A stretch of 64,000 nt of DNA, from contig OY752142.1 of assembly GCA_963573315.1 (NCBI GenBank), positions 2,232,001-2,296,000 of the forward strand, read 5' to 3'. Both the position numbers and the translations under genes were made by a program. Of the stretch, positions 19,713-30,936 are shown in pieces. The number at the start of each line of letters is the position of its first letter. The stretch's first letter is position 1. The stretch is from Entomortierella parvispora (Eukaryota > Mortierellomycota > Mortierellomycetes > Mortierellales > Mortierellaceae). Under the pieces are notes generated by a model. The model was not told where the DNA came from. It made no database searches and saw only the letters and a program-made list of their open reading frames with translations.

Positions 19713-22700
19713 ATGGCAGTCTCCCCCTCCCCTCCTTCACAATCGCACCACGCACAGACACACGCGACCAGCAACTCTTTGGCAGCGGCTCACTCAGGCA
19801 CAGGAACGACCCCAGGAACCTCAGCCAATGCCTCAGTATCTACAACGCCAACAAAGTCCTCGATCCGACTCGTATTCTCACAAGGGGGCTCGACTTGTCT
19901 GCTTCGGCCGAATACCGTGGTTCGGGGACATGTCGAGCTCAAGCTAATCAAGCCATGCTACGCCGCAGGCATTCGTGTCAAACTACGAGGTAAATGTCGA
20001 CGTCCCATCCATCGCTTTGGCGTCCAATTGCGTTACCCATTCAAGCAAAAGTAGGCTACACCTGCTTTTTTGCTGGAGTGTGAAATAAGAGAAAAGCGGT
20101 CCTGAGGTCCATGAGCGAGAAACAAAGAGCTCCCGCTCCTCTTCGCCCCCGCCCCCACATTCCCCCTCTTTCTCTCTCCAGCACCTCGCCTCGTGCGGCG
20201 CCTGGGCACGGCTGTGCTTGCCTTTCTTTCATTTTCATTTTTTATTTTCATGTTCATATCCGTGGATCGACCTTCTTGCACGGATACACGCCAGGAGGAC
20301 AACTTGCTCTAGTGGCAGTTTGTGCATGTGTTAAGGAACAACGTTGCTTGTCCTTCCTTCCTCCCACAAACTAGTGCCCAAATGTTCCGCCATGCAGACG
20401 GGTCTAGCAAACCTATTCCCCTTCGCAATTAACTGTTGACAAAAGTCGAGGCACTGCGCTAACCTCTCCATGTCTCTCTCTCTCTGTCTGTCTCTCTTTC
20501 TCCTTTGTCTCTCATGTTATTTTTGTGGGCGGACAACAGCCGAAGAAAGCGCCATTGTGCTTGGTCAAGAGTCCAACGGCGATTCTCTCCGTCAAAAGTT
20601 CCAGCAGACCGTCATTACCCTTTTTGATACCGAGGTCATGGCCTGGGGCTCGAATCAGACCGAGAACGAGTTGTCCAATTGGCAGGAGATTGGTCCTGGC
20701 TCCTATGCTTATCCGTTTGCCCTGAAGGTGCCCAACGTCAATTTTCCTCCTTGTATTCCTGTAAGTTGTTGTGTCTCTCTCCTTGGACTTGAAACTTGCT
20801 TGACAGGTTAGCTTTTTTTTTTTGGCTGTTGTGAATTGCTGTTCCGGACACTCAAGTCCTTGTTTGCCTCATGTGGACACTCTAGAGTCTCGATGGGTTC
20901 TCTATTCGATATGTCTGGACCGCCCATGTGGATGGACCCTTCGAGCCTGCTCTCAACTCGGACGAAGTCCTTTGCCAGTACATGCCCAACGTTCTTGCGC
21001 CGAAACCCATGGAATGGACCTATCGAGACATTGTTGGGGCATTGGTAGCGAAAGGCGGCAGTACACATCAACTCCACAAGGCCCAGCCATCTGGAATAAG
21101 CGTTAGTATCAAGATGCACCAGCAAATCTATGTACCAGGAGATCCTCTATTGATGGCCACTACACTGGTCAACAATGGCCAGAACAAGGTCGTTGGCATC
21201 GACATCATTCTCCGAAGGACCATCAAAGGAGTGGTCCCAACGTCCTATGCGAATCTGTCTAAGGAAGCCCAGGTCGAGATCATGTCTGAGTCGGTTGAGT
21301 GCAAGGTCCGTCCGGGCGAGACAGGTCAGGTCGATGTCATGACAACTATCCCACCCACAGGCAAGACCTACTCAATCCCCACATTCGAGTCCAATTTCTT
21401 GAAGGTCTTTTATGAGCTGCTTTGCGTGATCCGAGTGAAGCGATCCGTCTTCTCTGGAGGCGATACCAGCTACCAGTGTGCCATTCCTATCCCAATCGCA
21501 ACCCACAACGTCGACAATCCTATGATTGCAGGACACACCCCGCGATGGACAAAGAGTCGAATGCAGCCCTACTTTTTCGATCCGACATGGCAGGATCCTG
21601 TTGGCGATATCCCTGCCCAGCTATTGACAGAGGGGGTTACCGGAGTAGCGTTGCCAACAGCCACAGTGACCCCTATCTCTGCCGATTCCTCCTCTGGAGT
21701 TACATCTCTGGCTTCGGCCTCGGCCTCGGCTCTTCTGGCATCGTCGGGGACAACAACGTCGGCCATGCAAGAGTTTCTCAACAGTGGATCTGCTGAACTT
21801 CACAGGGAGCGAACCCTGAAGAAGAGTCTCTCCCGGAGCAAGAGTTTAAAGGATGTGCAGTCCTCGCGCCTGAACGGATCTTCGTGGAGAGCAGAAAGGG
21901 AACTCTTGCTGAACCAGAGTCGAGAAATGAGCTCAACCGGTACACATCTGAACAGATCCACAACAGACGTTTCCCACTCCACGTTAGGCCAGCAACATCA
22001 AGGACAAGGAAATCCCAGTACGAAACGTTCGCCACCGCTGGGTCCCAAGAGCCGAAGCAACACTTCAGAAGAAAAGGCCTCATCCTCAGCATCAGGACCT
22101 AGTTTGGTGGCCGTTGACAATTATGGCTATGTTGGCTACACCCCACCACCCCCTGCTGCCACATCTCGACCTGCTAAAAGTGCTAACCGTGAACTGTCTG
22201 CAGAGCAGCAGGCAGAGCTTGCCAGGAAGGCTAGTCGACGAATCCTTCCAAACCAGGGATCTTATACCACCGAGGGTATTCCTGCTCAGGAACCCGTCAT
22301 CACCACCGCCGCCGCTAACCCTCCCACCGAGCCTATATACAGTTACAGCACTAGCACCAGCAATAACAACAACAGCGGCAACATCAGTAACAGTATCAAC
22401 TCCTCCACACATCGTGTACCTCCAAAAAGAAATGCTTCGCTATCCCAAAAAAATAATGGAAATGGCAGCTACCAGCAGGATCTGGAATCTGCAGGACCTG
22501 TTCCCCGTGACAACAACACCCTAATGTACGAATCCAGTAACACCTCCTTGAGTAATACCAACAGCCGCGGGAGGCCTATTAATATTGGATACAGCCTAGA
22601 TCAAGCAAATCCCAGCAGCAGTGCGACTGCCCAGGATCGTGTACCCTATCAACACTCTTTGCCGGCTCATCAGCAACCTCCAGGTGTTATTTCCACATCC

Positions 22701-23216
22701 TCTCCTACGCCACCTCTTCCTCAATTAACCATGTCTCCAATCTCGACTGCAGTACGGGAACGGAGCCCGAGTCGTAAGGAAGGCAACGGTGCTTCTCCTT
22801 TGCAATCCAACCCTGGTGTCGTGACAGGCGACTTTTTGCCACCCCCACCACCTTTCCACAAGGTCCCATCCTCGTCCTCAACTATGCCTGCCGCTAGAGA
22901 GCCCTCTACTGATGGAGGAAGACATCAACGACAAGGAAGCAGCAGCAGCGGGAACAGTGGGAACAACACCGGTGCTAGCCAAGGCAACAACGCCACGGTA
23001 ACAATAGCTTCCACGAGAATCCCGCCCTGGGAGCGAGTCGAGAAGGTCCATCATCAGAATTGGTTCAGACCAGGTCCCCATCAAACGGGAGCTCTTCAAG
23101 TTTTTGATGCCGTGGGTGTCACAGCTTCAGGCGTTCAAGCGGTCCCGATTATGAAGAAGACTCTCCAACCCTCATTAGCGCCGGTTCGTTCGATCGAGGT
23201 AGAACAGCTGCGGTAA
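19713..23216 (+). CDS. Large arrestin-domain protein (ART-like)
   Basis: Exons 19713-19989, 20540-20760 and 20886-23216 give 942 aa. The N-terminal arrestin fold starts at 'SIRLVFSQGGSTCLLRPNTV' and has the typical 'VRGHVELKL' and 'GIRVKLRG' strands. The second arrestin half contains 'SLDGFSIRYVWTAHVDGP' and 'GISVSIKMHQQIYVPGDP', with 'IILRRTIKG'. Residues after about 430 are a long Ser/Asn/Pro-rich disordered tail. Fungal arrestin-related proteins recruit HECT ubiquitin ligases of the Rsp5 type to membrane transporters. I find no PPxY motif in the tail, although proline-rich runs ('GYTPPPP', 'FLPPPPPF') are present, so ligase recruitment is not assured. The first intron (550 nt) is unusually long for this window. 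An open extension upstream to 19284 is leader-like, hence the start at 19713. Confidence 0.88.
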
Positions 23217-23401
23217 ACATCCTCCTGTCTGTCAAACACAACAAGCATACCATCGTACAAGTCCACATCATAGCCCCATAATAATGAACGAATAAACATA
23301 ATAATGATAATGAACAACACATTCGTGCATTTGAACTCGAGCGTGTACACAAAAAATACAAATTGCCCTCTTGGTTATATAGGCGGACCAAAAACAATCC
23401 T

Positions 23402-23832
23402 TTAGATCCCCGAACCGCGTTCTGTTGTATTGTCCGCGTCGTTCCACTCTTGTTCTTTTTCTGTGTTATCTTCTAAAACGCAACCATGAAAAGCAAAGAG
23501 TTTATACATCAATACTTCATCCAAGGTTCATCATGATAAAAAAAAAATAACATCAGCTACCTTTCTTATCCTCGTCTGCATCATCGTCGCTATCGTCTTG
23601 TACCACTCTCTTTTGGGTAGGCATGGCATCTATTTCTTTGGGAAACTCGTCCACTAATAAAAATGAAACGTAAAGTTGTTAACACACGCTGACAGGGTCT
23701 GTCTAATTTCAAACTCTAGGAAAACTTACGAAGACGAAACTCGGGCGGGAATGGCTCCGAATCAGGGTCATCCATTGAACAGAGCAGATCCACATCACGC
23801 CAATGTGCATAGCAGAATTGACTGTCGCTCAT
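23402..23832 (-). CDS. Small APC13-like protein (candidate anaphase-promoting complex subunit)
   Basis: A three-exon gene too short to be found by simple open-frame searches: exons 23730-23832, 23561-23653 and 23402-23472, with introns 23654-23729 (GTAAGT...TTAG) and 23473-23560 (GTAGCT...TTTTAG). All junctions are in phase, giving 88 aa. The protein starts MSDSQFCYAHWRDVDLL, has a Pro-rich middle ('PFPPEFRLRLDEFPKEID') and an acidic tail ending with 'KEQEWNDADNTT'. Order and spacing resemble APC13/Swm1: W-R-x-D near the N-terminus, then an acidic/Pro segment with 'LPxxE', then K-E-Q-E-x-x-W. APC13 stabilises the TPR subunits of the APC/C. The match is short, so the identity is tentative; the gene structure itself is more secure. 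Confidence 0.55.
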
Positions 23833-23945
23833 GCTTGTCCTTTCGTTCTTGATGGTAGTTTGTTGAATGAGGGGAGGTTCAGAACAAGAGAAAGATGCAG
23901 TTGTGCATCAACACCCTGCCAGAAAGGAGTAGTCACGTGTGGCGG

Positions 23946-24701
23946 CTAGTTTTGCGTCAAGATATCTGCCAATCCACTGTCGCGTAGGTATTCCCGAGGT
24001 CGATGTCCCTGCAGATCGAGAGCCAGAAGCATCTTCTGAAAGCGTCCCGGCTCACTGTCCGCTTTAACTTTGAGCCATCGTGCTAGTTCCAAGAACTTGT
24101 CGTTTTGAATCTGATGCTGATCCTGTGAAAACGAAGGTGAAGAGGACGATGTTGAACGAGATGTAGCCTTGGCCAGAATATGAAATACATTCTCTCGGTC
24201 AGAATTAACCAGCTCCAGATCTGCGCCGTACGAAACTAACAATCTTATCACTGGTAAGTGACATTGCTGAACCGCTCGCATCAGGGGAGTTGTCCCTAGT
24301 TCCGGCGTCTTCGCGTCAACATCAGCGCCAGCGTTCAAAAGTAAAGTACAGATATCCTTGTTTCCTGCTCGACTGGAGTAATGCTACAAATGAACAAGAA
24401 CGATAGGTGATTAAATCGAGATGTAACAGCCCTTGTCCAAAGGAAGAGGTGCACCTACTAAGGCAGTGTAACCAGATGAATCGAGCGTGTCGGCAGGAGC
24501 AACGCCTCCTCGAGTCCCTTTGGCGAGGATAGCTTTGACCCTTTCAGTGTTGTTGGTAATGCACGCGGCATGAATTGACCGGCTGAATTCAATCTCGTCC
24601 AAGTTTTCTGCAAGTGAGGACGATGCATGATTACAGACGTGACCGGGCTGATGATGGTGATGGTCAGTGCATCCTGATGATGAGCTGGGGTGTTGAGCCA
24701 T
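23946..24701 (-). CDS. Ankyrin-repeat protein
   Basis: Exons 24459-24701 and 23946-24383 are joined across a 75-nt intron (24384-24458; GTAGGT...TTTGTAG), giving 226 aa. The junction restores 'GYTAL|HYSSRAGNKDICTLLL', a standard ankyrin repeat. Three to four repeats can be read ('SIHAACITNNTERVKAIL', 'TTPLMRAVQQCHLPVIRLL' and partial ones), followed by a helical tail ('DLQGHRPREYLRDSGL'). The N-terminus is His-rich ('TDHHHHQPGH'). Ankyrin repeats mediate protein binding, and the partner is unknown. The gene lies only 113 bp upstream of the APC13-like gene and 117 bp downstream of ELP6, all on the minus strand. ATG 24701 is preferred to the in-frame ATG at 24737, whose extension ('MAIFLCCKVNFI') looks like leader. 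Confidence 0.8.
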
Positions 24702-24818
24702 GATGAAATTAACTTTGCAACAAAGAAAGATTGCCAAGTGAGAAAGACACCAGGAAGACTTTGCAATTAGGAAGGTAGGAGTTGTTTTTCATTTTATATT
24801 TTCGAAGGGAGAACCAAA

Positions 24819-26007
24819 CTACAACACTCCAGCAGAGTACCCTTTCGCAAATACCTCGACGTTGTTGTCAAGGATCTTATAATGGAGTGTGAGTGCCGGC
24901 CATTCATTCTCTTTGACCTGACCTGACCGTTGGCGAAGGAGATATCCTGGTCCATGGAGCATTGACAGCTAAAAAATAAGTAGGATCAACCAGGTAACTT
25001 AGTCAATGAACACCCACTTCTGAAAGGCAAGAAACTCGTTTCCCATCGCTGTGGTCCGAGTCAAATACGAACCTGACCGTGAACATCTCTTGATCCTCCA
25101 CTGTCAAGACCCCTGACATCCAGGATATAGTCAGCCTCATACAAAACGCCCTTGACCAGTCCATCCTGACTAGCCTCCTCTGCCATCACTCCATCAGCAT
25201 GTACAAGAGTTATCAATGTTCCATTGTGCTATCATTTAGAAAAAGAAGGTTGACGTTAGTTGTCAATTCCTTTGCCTTCATCCAAATGGTTGACCATATC
25301 CTTCCAAAAAAAAAAAAAAAAAAACATCCTACCTGACTAGCTAGCAGCTTCAGGTACCGCACCAGAGCCAAGACATCCCGACATGGCCACCCACAGTTCA
25401 ACAGTACTGAGAGATCGTCCAAGATCAAACAAAGCTGTCTATCCTTTCCTGCTACTCCACCGCTGTTCTTTGATACTGTATTCTTGATCAAATCTTCCAG
25501 GACTCTGTAAAAATCTGCGAGCTTAGGGCTGTAGCTGAGGACAATTGGTGGTGGCGGGGCGGGCATCGCGCGCGATGTGGACGGCCCTGAAGCAGAAGGC
25601 TTTGTTTCAGCAGGTCGAGCAATATGATCCTTGTTTGGTGCAGCATAGTCTGTTAGTTGGGTCAATCCATCCACAAAGTAAAAGTTGCCTTTTGTCCTTG
25701 CTGTCGCCAAATTTACACCCTAGAAAGGACGTGACATGCATTAGCATCTGTATTTTGAATCGAGATGTAATTTTCCTCAAGATATGCTACTTGCCAGTTT
25801 TCGTCCGACCATGTTATAGTGCGCGAGGATACCCGCGAGCCCAACTAGGACCACATTCTGATCAGCCTTGACATAATTTGAAATGAAGTGATGCAGCAAA
25901 AAGTTGCCGTTCGAAGCTTGGGTGTCTGTGATCGAGAGATAATCGCCTGGAGGGAGTAATGGCGCGTGGGATGGGGGCAAATGTGTTTCTAGAGAGAGGT
26001 AACCCAT
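24819..26007 (-). CDS. ELP6: Elongator complex subunit ELP6
   Basis: Exons 25795-26007, 25333-25719, 25073-25228 and 24819-24968 give 301 aa with phase-consistent joins. Family landmarks are present: 'NGNFLLHHFISNYVKADQ', 'LAHYNMVGRKLGVNL', 'LCLILDDLSVLLNCGW', 'VRGLDSGGSRDVHGQL' and 'LHYKILDNNVEVFAKG'. ELP6 forms the RecA-like ELP4-5-6 hexamer, which binds tRNA and supports Elongator-dependent wobble-uridine modification. Like other ELP6 proteins it has no obvious Walker A lysine motif. The first intron (25720-25794) is GC-AG with the classic GCAAGT donor. The second intron contains a run of 19 T in the sense strand. The start at 26007 (MGYLSLETH) is preferred over an upstream in-frame ATG at 26055. 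Confidence 0.92.
25306..25324 (-). repeat. 19-base T tract (sense) in ELP6 intron 2
   Basis: A on the plus strand, T in the ELP6 transcript, starting about eight bases after the GTAGGATG donor. Confidence 0.8.
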
Positions 26008-26833
26008 GGTGACCAGCGAACGTGTGGAACAGCAGGCAGCAATGAATGGGTGCATGCATGCATGCGCCAGCTTTTCTTTGCCTTAAAAGGCGCGAGCAGA
26101 TCACGTGCTCACAGGCCATGCGATCACCACTCTTCCGATTCACCGGATAGCCACTCAACGCAGCCGCATGTCGTCGCGGACACGGGAAGATAACGAACGA
26201 AGGTCGCCAACAGATCTTCACAGCGATGTGCTTCAACTAACCTCCACTCTTTCTTCTCACGCCTCTCTTCTCTTCTTGACCATCCACGTCTGTCAAGACC
26301 TCGCTCCTTCACAGGCATGCGTCGCACCAGGAAGGCAAGTTATGGCGCAGTCGTGAGCATAGACAGAAATCAATCGCGATCCCAGTTTGACCTTGCCACA
26401 GCAGACGATCCCCTTCTCAACCGTTGCCTACACGATGGCTAACCTTCTGCTTGCTTCCAACGGTCCTCCTTTTGCCCTCCAACTCTCCACTTTGTTGGCT
26501 GATCTTTTGCCATTACCGCCCCAGCCGTCTGTCCATTCATTCTAGCATCCACCTACCCCTACTCAATCAGCCCATTGACTGTTTATTCCCATTCTGCACC
26601 CTCGTCCCACAGTTGCACAAATTTGAGTTCTAAAGCACTATCCACAGACTACCTCCAGCCAACGATCCTTTCACAACGACGATCTTGTCCTTTCAAGTGT
26701 CTGTACCGTTATTCCAGCCGCCTTGGTGAGTGACCCCCCCATAGAATCACCATGTTGCTATTTAATTTCTGCGGCTAACCTGTGTGCAGAGATCAAAAGG
26801 TTTCTACAGTACGCTCAAGCATCAAACGACAGT
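26008..26833. promoter_or_regulatory. Divergent promoter region (ELP6 / unrecognised gene) with a 5'-UTR intron
   Basis: No gene is seen. A canonical intron lies at 26726-26789 (GTGAGT donor, CTAAC branch at about 26775, GTGCAG acceptor), just before the first good ATG of the next gene, so it is likely a leader intron. A short upstream open frame starts at ATG 26435 and ends after about 36 codons; it could be a regulatory uORF. Confidence 0.5.
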
Positions 26834-29293
26834 ATGCTGTTCCTTGTCCCTACTCACAAGTTAGAGGACGATGGAAACGGCTCAACATTACCCAGCAAGG
26901 TGCTTGTAGTTCTACCACGAAAAACGGATCTGTGCTCGAACGTGATTGTATCAGAGAAGGCCATCACAACGACTCTTGGCACTAACGATACCTTGGACAC
27001 CATCAACCCCTACGAGATCAATCGTAGAGGGTCTTCCACAAGCACCCCAAAGCGCGCAAGGGACAACCTCGGTATTTCGCAACCAACTTGGCCTCAAGAA
27101 GGTCATTTCAAAATACCTGAACCCACCCAGCAATCCAACTCAAATCGTGGCATGGACTCACAGCGACTTGGTATTGACGACACTCTGACAAGAGCCCGCC
27201 GACATTCTCATACTGGGCTAATTGAGAGCGACCTTGCTTCCCAATCTTCTTTTACTCGGACACACTCAAGATCCAGACAATCCATCTCGTATAGAGCACC
27301 TTATCAATATCAACGAGCAAAGACTCCGAAATACTTGCGCTCGGTTTTCAGGAGGTACAGGACAACAGAAGACTCACCGCTGCTGACATCTGCTAGCTTT
27401 GGGACAATCTATCAGTCTGGAACTATCAACGAATTCGACATTGAGGATCCACTTTCTTCTGACCCATTGAAGATCACCAAGTTACCTGAATCTATCAGAC
27501 ACCTGCAGAATTCTGGATATGTTTTGAGCAACACCAGGCCGTTGTCAACAATCAATGGGGTGGACGATCTATCATCGCAAGAACTATTACATCTTATACC
27601 GGATCAACAGGCCATGAATATCGAAACCGACTCGGATGGCGAAGTCGAGATTGACCCTGGCATCGAATCAGACCCACTTTCTTTGGCTAAGGAGAACCCG
27701 TCTAGTCCTACGAAGCGACAGAGGAGAGAATCTTCAGAGACTGTGGACATAGATGGAATCTCGGATGAAGACATGGAAGCAGCATCTACCAACCCAGTCC
27801 CTGACAACAATGACAGCAGCAGCAGTAATAGCCTGGAGGCACCACGACAGCAGAAAGACCGGTCTTCAGGCTCAGAGTCGACGAGTGGCTCCGAAATAGA
27901 ATATAGCCCAAAAGAGGACCTTGAAAGCATGGACATTGAGGATGATACCCTTGACGCAGACATGAACATGATACTGGGTATGGCTTCGGACATGGACCTC
28001 GTGATGCCACAGTTCGACGATGCTTATTTACAAGACTGGAAGGCTGATCCGGCCTTGGCGAGCTTGAATAACCGACGCGCATCCTCAGTTGCATCGATCG
28101 GTTCTATGTCGTCGCTAGCTGGATCTCACTCTTCTTGCACAACCATCACGATCTCATCCCATTCAACTCCAGAGTCTCATGAAACGGGATCTCGACTGTC
28201 GTCAGTGCCGCAGATGGACTCGCCGCCCGTCTCTCCGGCCATGCTAGCAGCTCGTGCACACTCGCACTCACCCTTTAGATCCACGAGATCAGCAGATGGA
28301 TCACTATCTCCCAGATCATCCTCCAGTCAATCCTCTGGACCGCAGGACCTCACCACAATTCATCGCGATATTGACAATTTGAGACGTCATAGAGACAGTC
28401 TGAAAGAGAACTCCGATAAAGGACCAGGATCATCTTCATCAGCGCCAGATGTGTCTTCTTCAGCAAGTCAGAAATCCGAACCCATATCCTCCGCCTCTTC
28501 GACCTCGGGAGGCTCTACATCTTCTTCATCTACCGATAGAAAAGGTCAACCGGGACCCATTTATTTCAAACCAACTCATCTGCCCGACCAGCCACCACAT
28601 CAAAACGTGATGATCATCCAGTCGAATCAATGGACCTTTGACTTGAAGACCCCTTCTGGCGTCCTGGGCGCCCCCCCTTCTTTACAAACATCAAACAGAG
28701 ACGGTAACCAGATCTACAAGATGAACGAAACTTTCTCACAGACAACATCCTCATTTCCAATGCAATTGCCGCCGGTCCCTCTTCACGATCCTTCACACCC
28801 AAATGTGGAGCCACTACCGCAACAAATGACGCAAGAACCACAATTGTTACAGTCTCGCCCTCGATCACCAGACGTCGATGTAGTAAGACGAGTAACGACC
28901 AAGGCTATATCCATGGCAACAAGAAACAATCCGGTGACGACCCCGCAACAAGTCCAGGACGCCTACTATGCCAAAAGAGAACGCCAGCTGCAAGAACACA
29001 AGGAACGAAGGAAATCCTCCAATGTCGTCGCTGCCTCAACACCTGCAGTGTCGAACTCAACTGCATCATCCGGTCTAGGCGTGAATGTCGGACCAGGCCT
29101 TCCACCCAACATTTACCCTTTGGACAGGAACCTGGCAAGCCCTGGCAATCTCCCAGCTGTGTATTATATTCCCCCAAGCGCCTTTCGAACAGAAGCCAGC
29201 GTTCTAGCAGAGCGAGAGGCAGCAGCAAGGCAGCGTCGTCTAGCAGAGGAAGAGTCTCTGAAAGAATCGCTTCTGAATCTCCCTTCTCCGTAG
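26834..29293 (+). CDS. Unrecognised Ser-rich, probably nuclear protein
   Basis: From ATG 26834 the frame runs 819 aa to the stop. Most of it is low-complexity: Ser/Asp/Glu-rich tracts (27600-28000), Ser/Thr-rich blocks (28080-28540) and a charged helical C-terminus ('AEREAAARQRRLAEEESLK'). Basic clusters 'SPTKRQRRE' and 'TPKRARD' look like nuclear localisation signals. Short, better conserved-looking segments are 'MLFLVPTHKL' at the N-terminus, 'KYLRSVFRRYRTTEDSPLL' and 'IYFKPTHLPDQPP'. No known domain is recognised. The frame stays open upstream through the leader intron but without any ATG, so a non-standard or more distal first exon cannot be excluded. Confidence 0.75.
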   Translation: MLFLVPTHKLEDDGNGSTLPSKVLVVLPRKTDLCSNVIVSEKAITTTLGTNDTLDTINPYEINRRGSSTSTPKRARDNLGISQPTWPQEGHFKIPEPTQQSNSNRGMDSQRLGIDDTLTRARRHSHTGLIESDLASQSSFTRTHSRSRQSISYRAPYQYQRAKTPKYLRSVFRRYRTTEDSPLLTSASFGTIYQSGTINEFDIEDPLSSDPLKITKLPESIRHLQNSGYVLSNTRPLSTINGVDDLSSQELLHLIPDQQAMNIETDSDGEVEIDPGIESDPLSLAKENPSSPTKRQRRESSETVDIDGISDEDMEAASTNPVPDNNDSSSSNSLEAPRQQKDRSSGSESTSGSEIEYSPKEDLESMDIEDDTLDADMNMILGMASDMDLVMPQFDDAYLQDWKADPALASLNNRRASSVASIGSMSSLAGSHSSCTTITISSHSTPESHETGSRLSSVPQMDSPPVSPAMLAARAHSHSPFRSTRSADGSLSPRSSSSQSSGPQDLTTIHRDIDNLRRHRDSLKENSDKGPGSSSSAPDVSSSASQKSEPISSASSTSGGSTSSSSTDRKGQPGPIYFKPTHLPDQPPHQNVMIIQSNQWTFDLKTPSGVLGAPPSLQTSNRDGNQIYKMNETFSQTTSSFPMQLPPVPLHDPSHPNVEPLPQQMTQEPQLLQSRPRSPDVDVVRRVTTKAISMATRNNPVTTPQQVQDAYYAKRERQLQEHKERRKSSNVVAASTPAVSNSTASSGLGVNVGPGLPPNIYPLDRNLASPGNLPAVYYIPPSAFRTEASVLAEREAAARQRRLAEEESLKESLLNLPSP

Positions 29294-30936
29294 TAGTAAA
29301 TATCTTCTCATTGATAAAGGAAAAGAATGTCGTGGGAATATTTTGTGCTATATGGCATTCGTTATCTCCAGTCCCGCTGACTCTCACACAAAAACAGGAA
29401 TGCCGCCGAATGAGGCCGATTTCCTTTTTTGTACCCGTGGAAAAGTAGCCGGGTTTGGAGTCGTGGGAATGCTGTTCTCAGAGGCGATTGGCTGCGCGGC
29501 ACGTGAAGCTTATTGTGTCGCGCACAGATCAGGATGGGAGATGATCGGACGCGATAATCTAGATCTGTCGCAGTCACAGCTCTGATTATGGAAAGAGCGT
29601 TTGGGTTTCTGGTGCCTGGCTGCTTGTCGGCGATAAAGAAAAGAGGGACCTGTGATTGTGAATAGAGGCAGAGCTGAAATGGGGACCATAAGACAGCGTC
29701 AGAGCGAGCACAATGTGGGCACTTTGGCTAAAGAAAGAGGGGCACAATTGCCTCGACAACCGTCTTACAAAAAAAGATTCTAGGCTCTGTTCGCTCACAT
29801 GCAATTCTTCCTGTTTTTATTTTCTCACAATCACATCTACGGCCAATTTCCACATGAAGTCAGAGTCAATAATTGCGCCCAGCCAAGGAACCAAGAAGGG
29901 CAAACCCCATTTCAACAAAGGGAAAGATCCGGAGATGACAGCCATATCTTGTTTTTTTTTTACTTTACGCTCCCGAGATCCATTGGTGTCCTGGTCAGCG
30001 TCGTCCTAATATGAAAAACAGGACATTGTGATCATTGTTTGCCATCTGGAGCTCTGGCAAAGACTAATCGTATTTCATTTTAGTCATGCGATGTCCAAAC
30101 TCTCCGTCCCCATGGCCCGGACCTCAGGAAACAAACAAGGTACAGTACCCATCCGCTCCTCTCAACACTTGCGTTCCCTCCCGAGATGCCTTTTCGATGA
30201 CCCAAAAATAAATAGAGAGGCTAGTTGTCATCATGGGTCGGGGATCCGAGGAGCTTCAAAATGAAATCGATAAAGAGACATTTTTTTTTACCAAAAAGAA
30301 ATATCACTCAATTTCTCACGCTCGCCCTCACAGATTCACGTCGATAACTGTGCTGTCTGTCAGTTGGGTGAGGCGATAACGAGGAGAGCAAGCGTGAAAA
30401 AAGGGGACATGATGCATGACAGGTGAGAATGGCAGGGGAAGGAAGACGACTAAACGCCATGCGTGAATTTCTTGGCTAGGACGCTTGAATTTTTCCCTCG
30501 TGTGGGATGTGCAAAGTGTGGGAGAATGGCCTCAAGTGGAGAATGGCCCTTGGTTCCTGTGGGTAGTCAGTCGGACAGCGCTGCAAATAGTGTGACAGAG
30601 CTGAGGGGCAGAAAGGGTTTTCTTGAGGACATGCTTATCTCCGTATATTTCTCTTTACTGAATTGATCGGTCCATCATTTCAATTGAAGCCTGCACATGG
30701 CAACGCAACGATAATAAGGTGCTCCGATGGAGATGCGTGCGAATCCCGACTGATACAAACAAAAAGGAGCTACCCGCCGGGGGAGCAACGCTTCTTTCCT
30801 CCACTTTCTCCTCTTTCTACTTTTCCTTCGTCTCCATCATCACCGTCTGTATCTATTCTCTTTTTCTCTTTCTCCTCCTTCTCCTCCCTGCATTCTTTCC
30901 CCTCCACCAACTTCCAACAGTATATCATAACCAACC
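29294..30936. other. 1.6-kb intergenic region upstream of the CSL gene
   Basis: No coding signal seen. It contains a CACGTG E-box (near 29502) and an inverted CCAAT (GATTGG near 29487). The last 150 bp before 30937 are strongly C/T-rich, typical of a fungal transcription start/leader. It is long for this gene-dense window, fitting a regulated transcription-factor gene. Confidence 0.4.
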
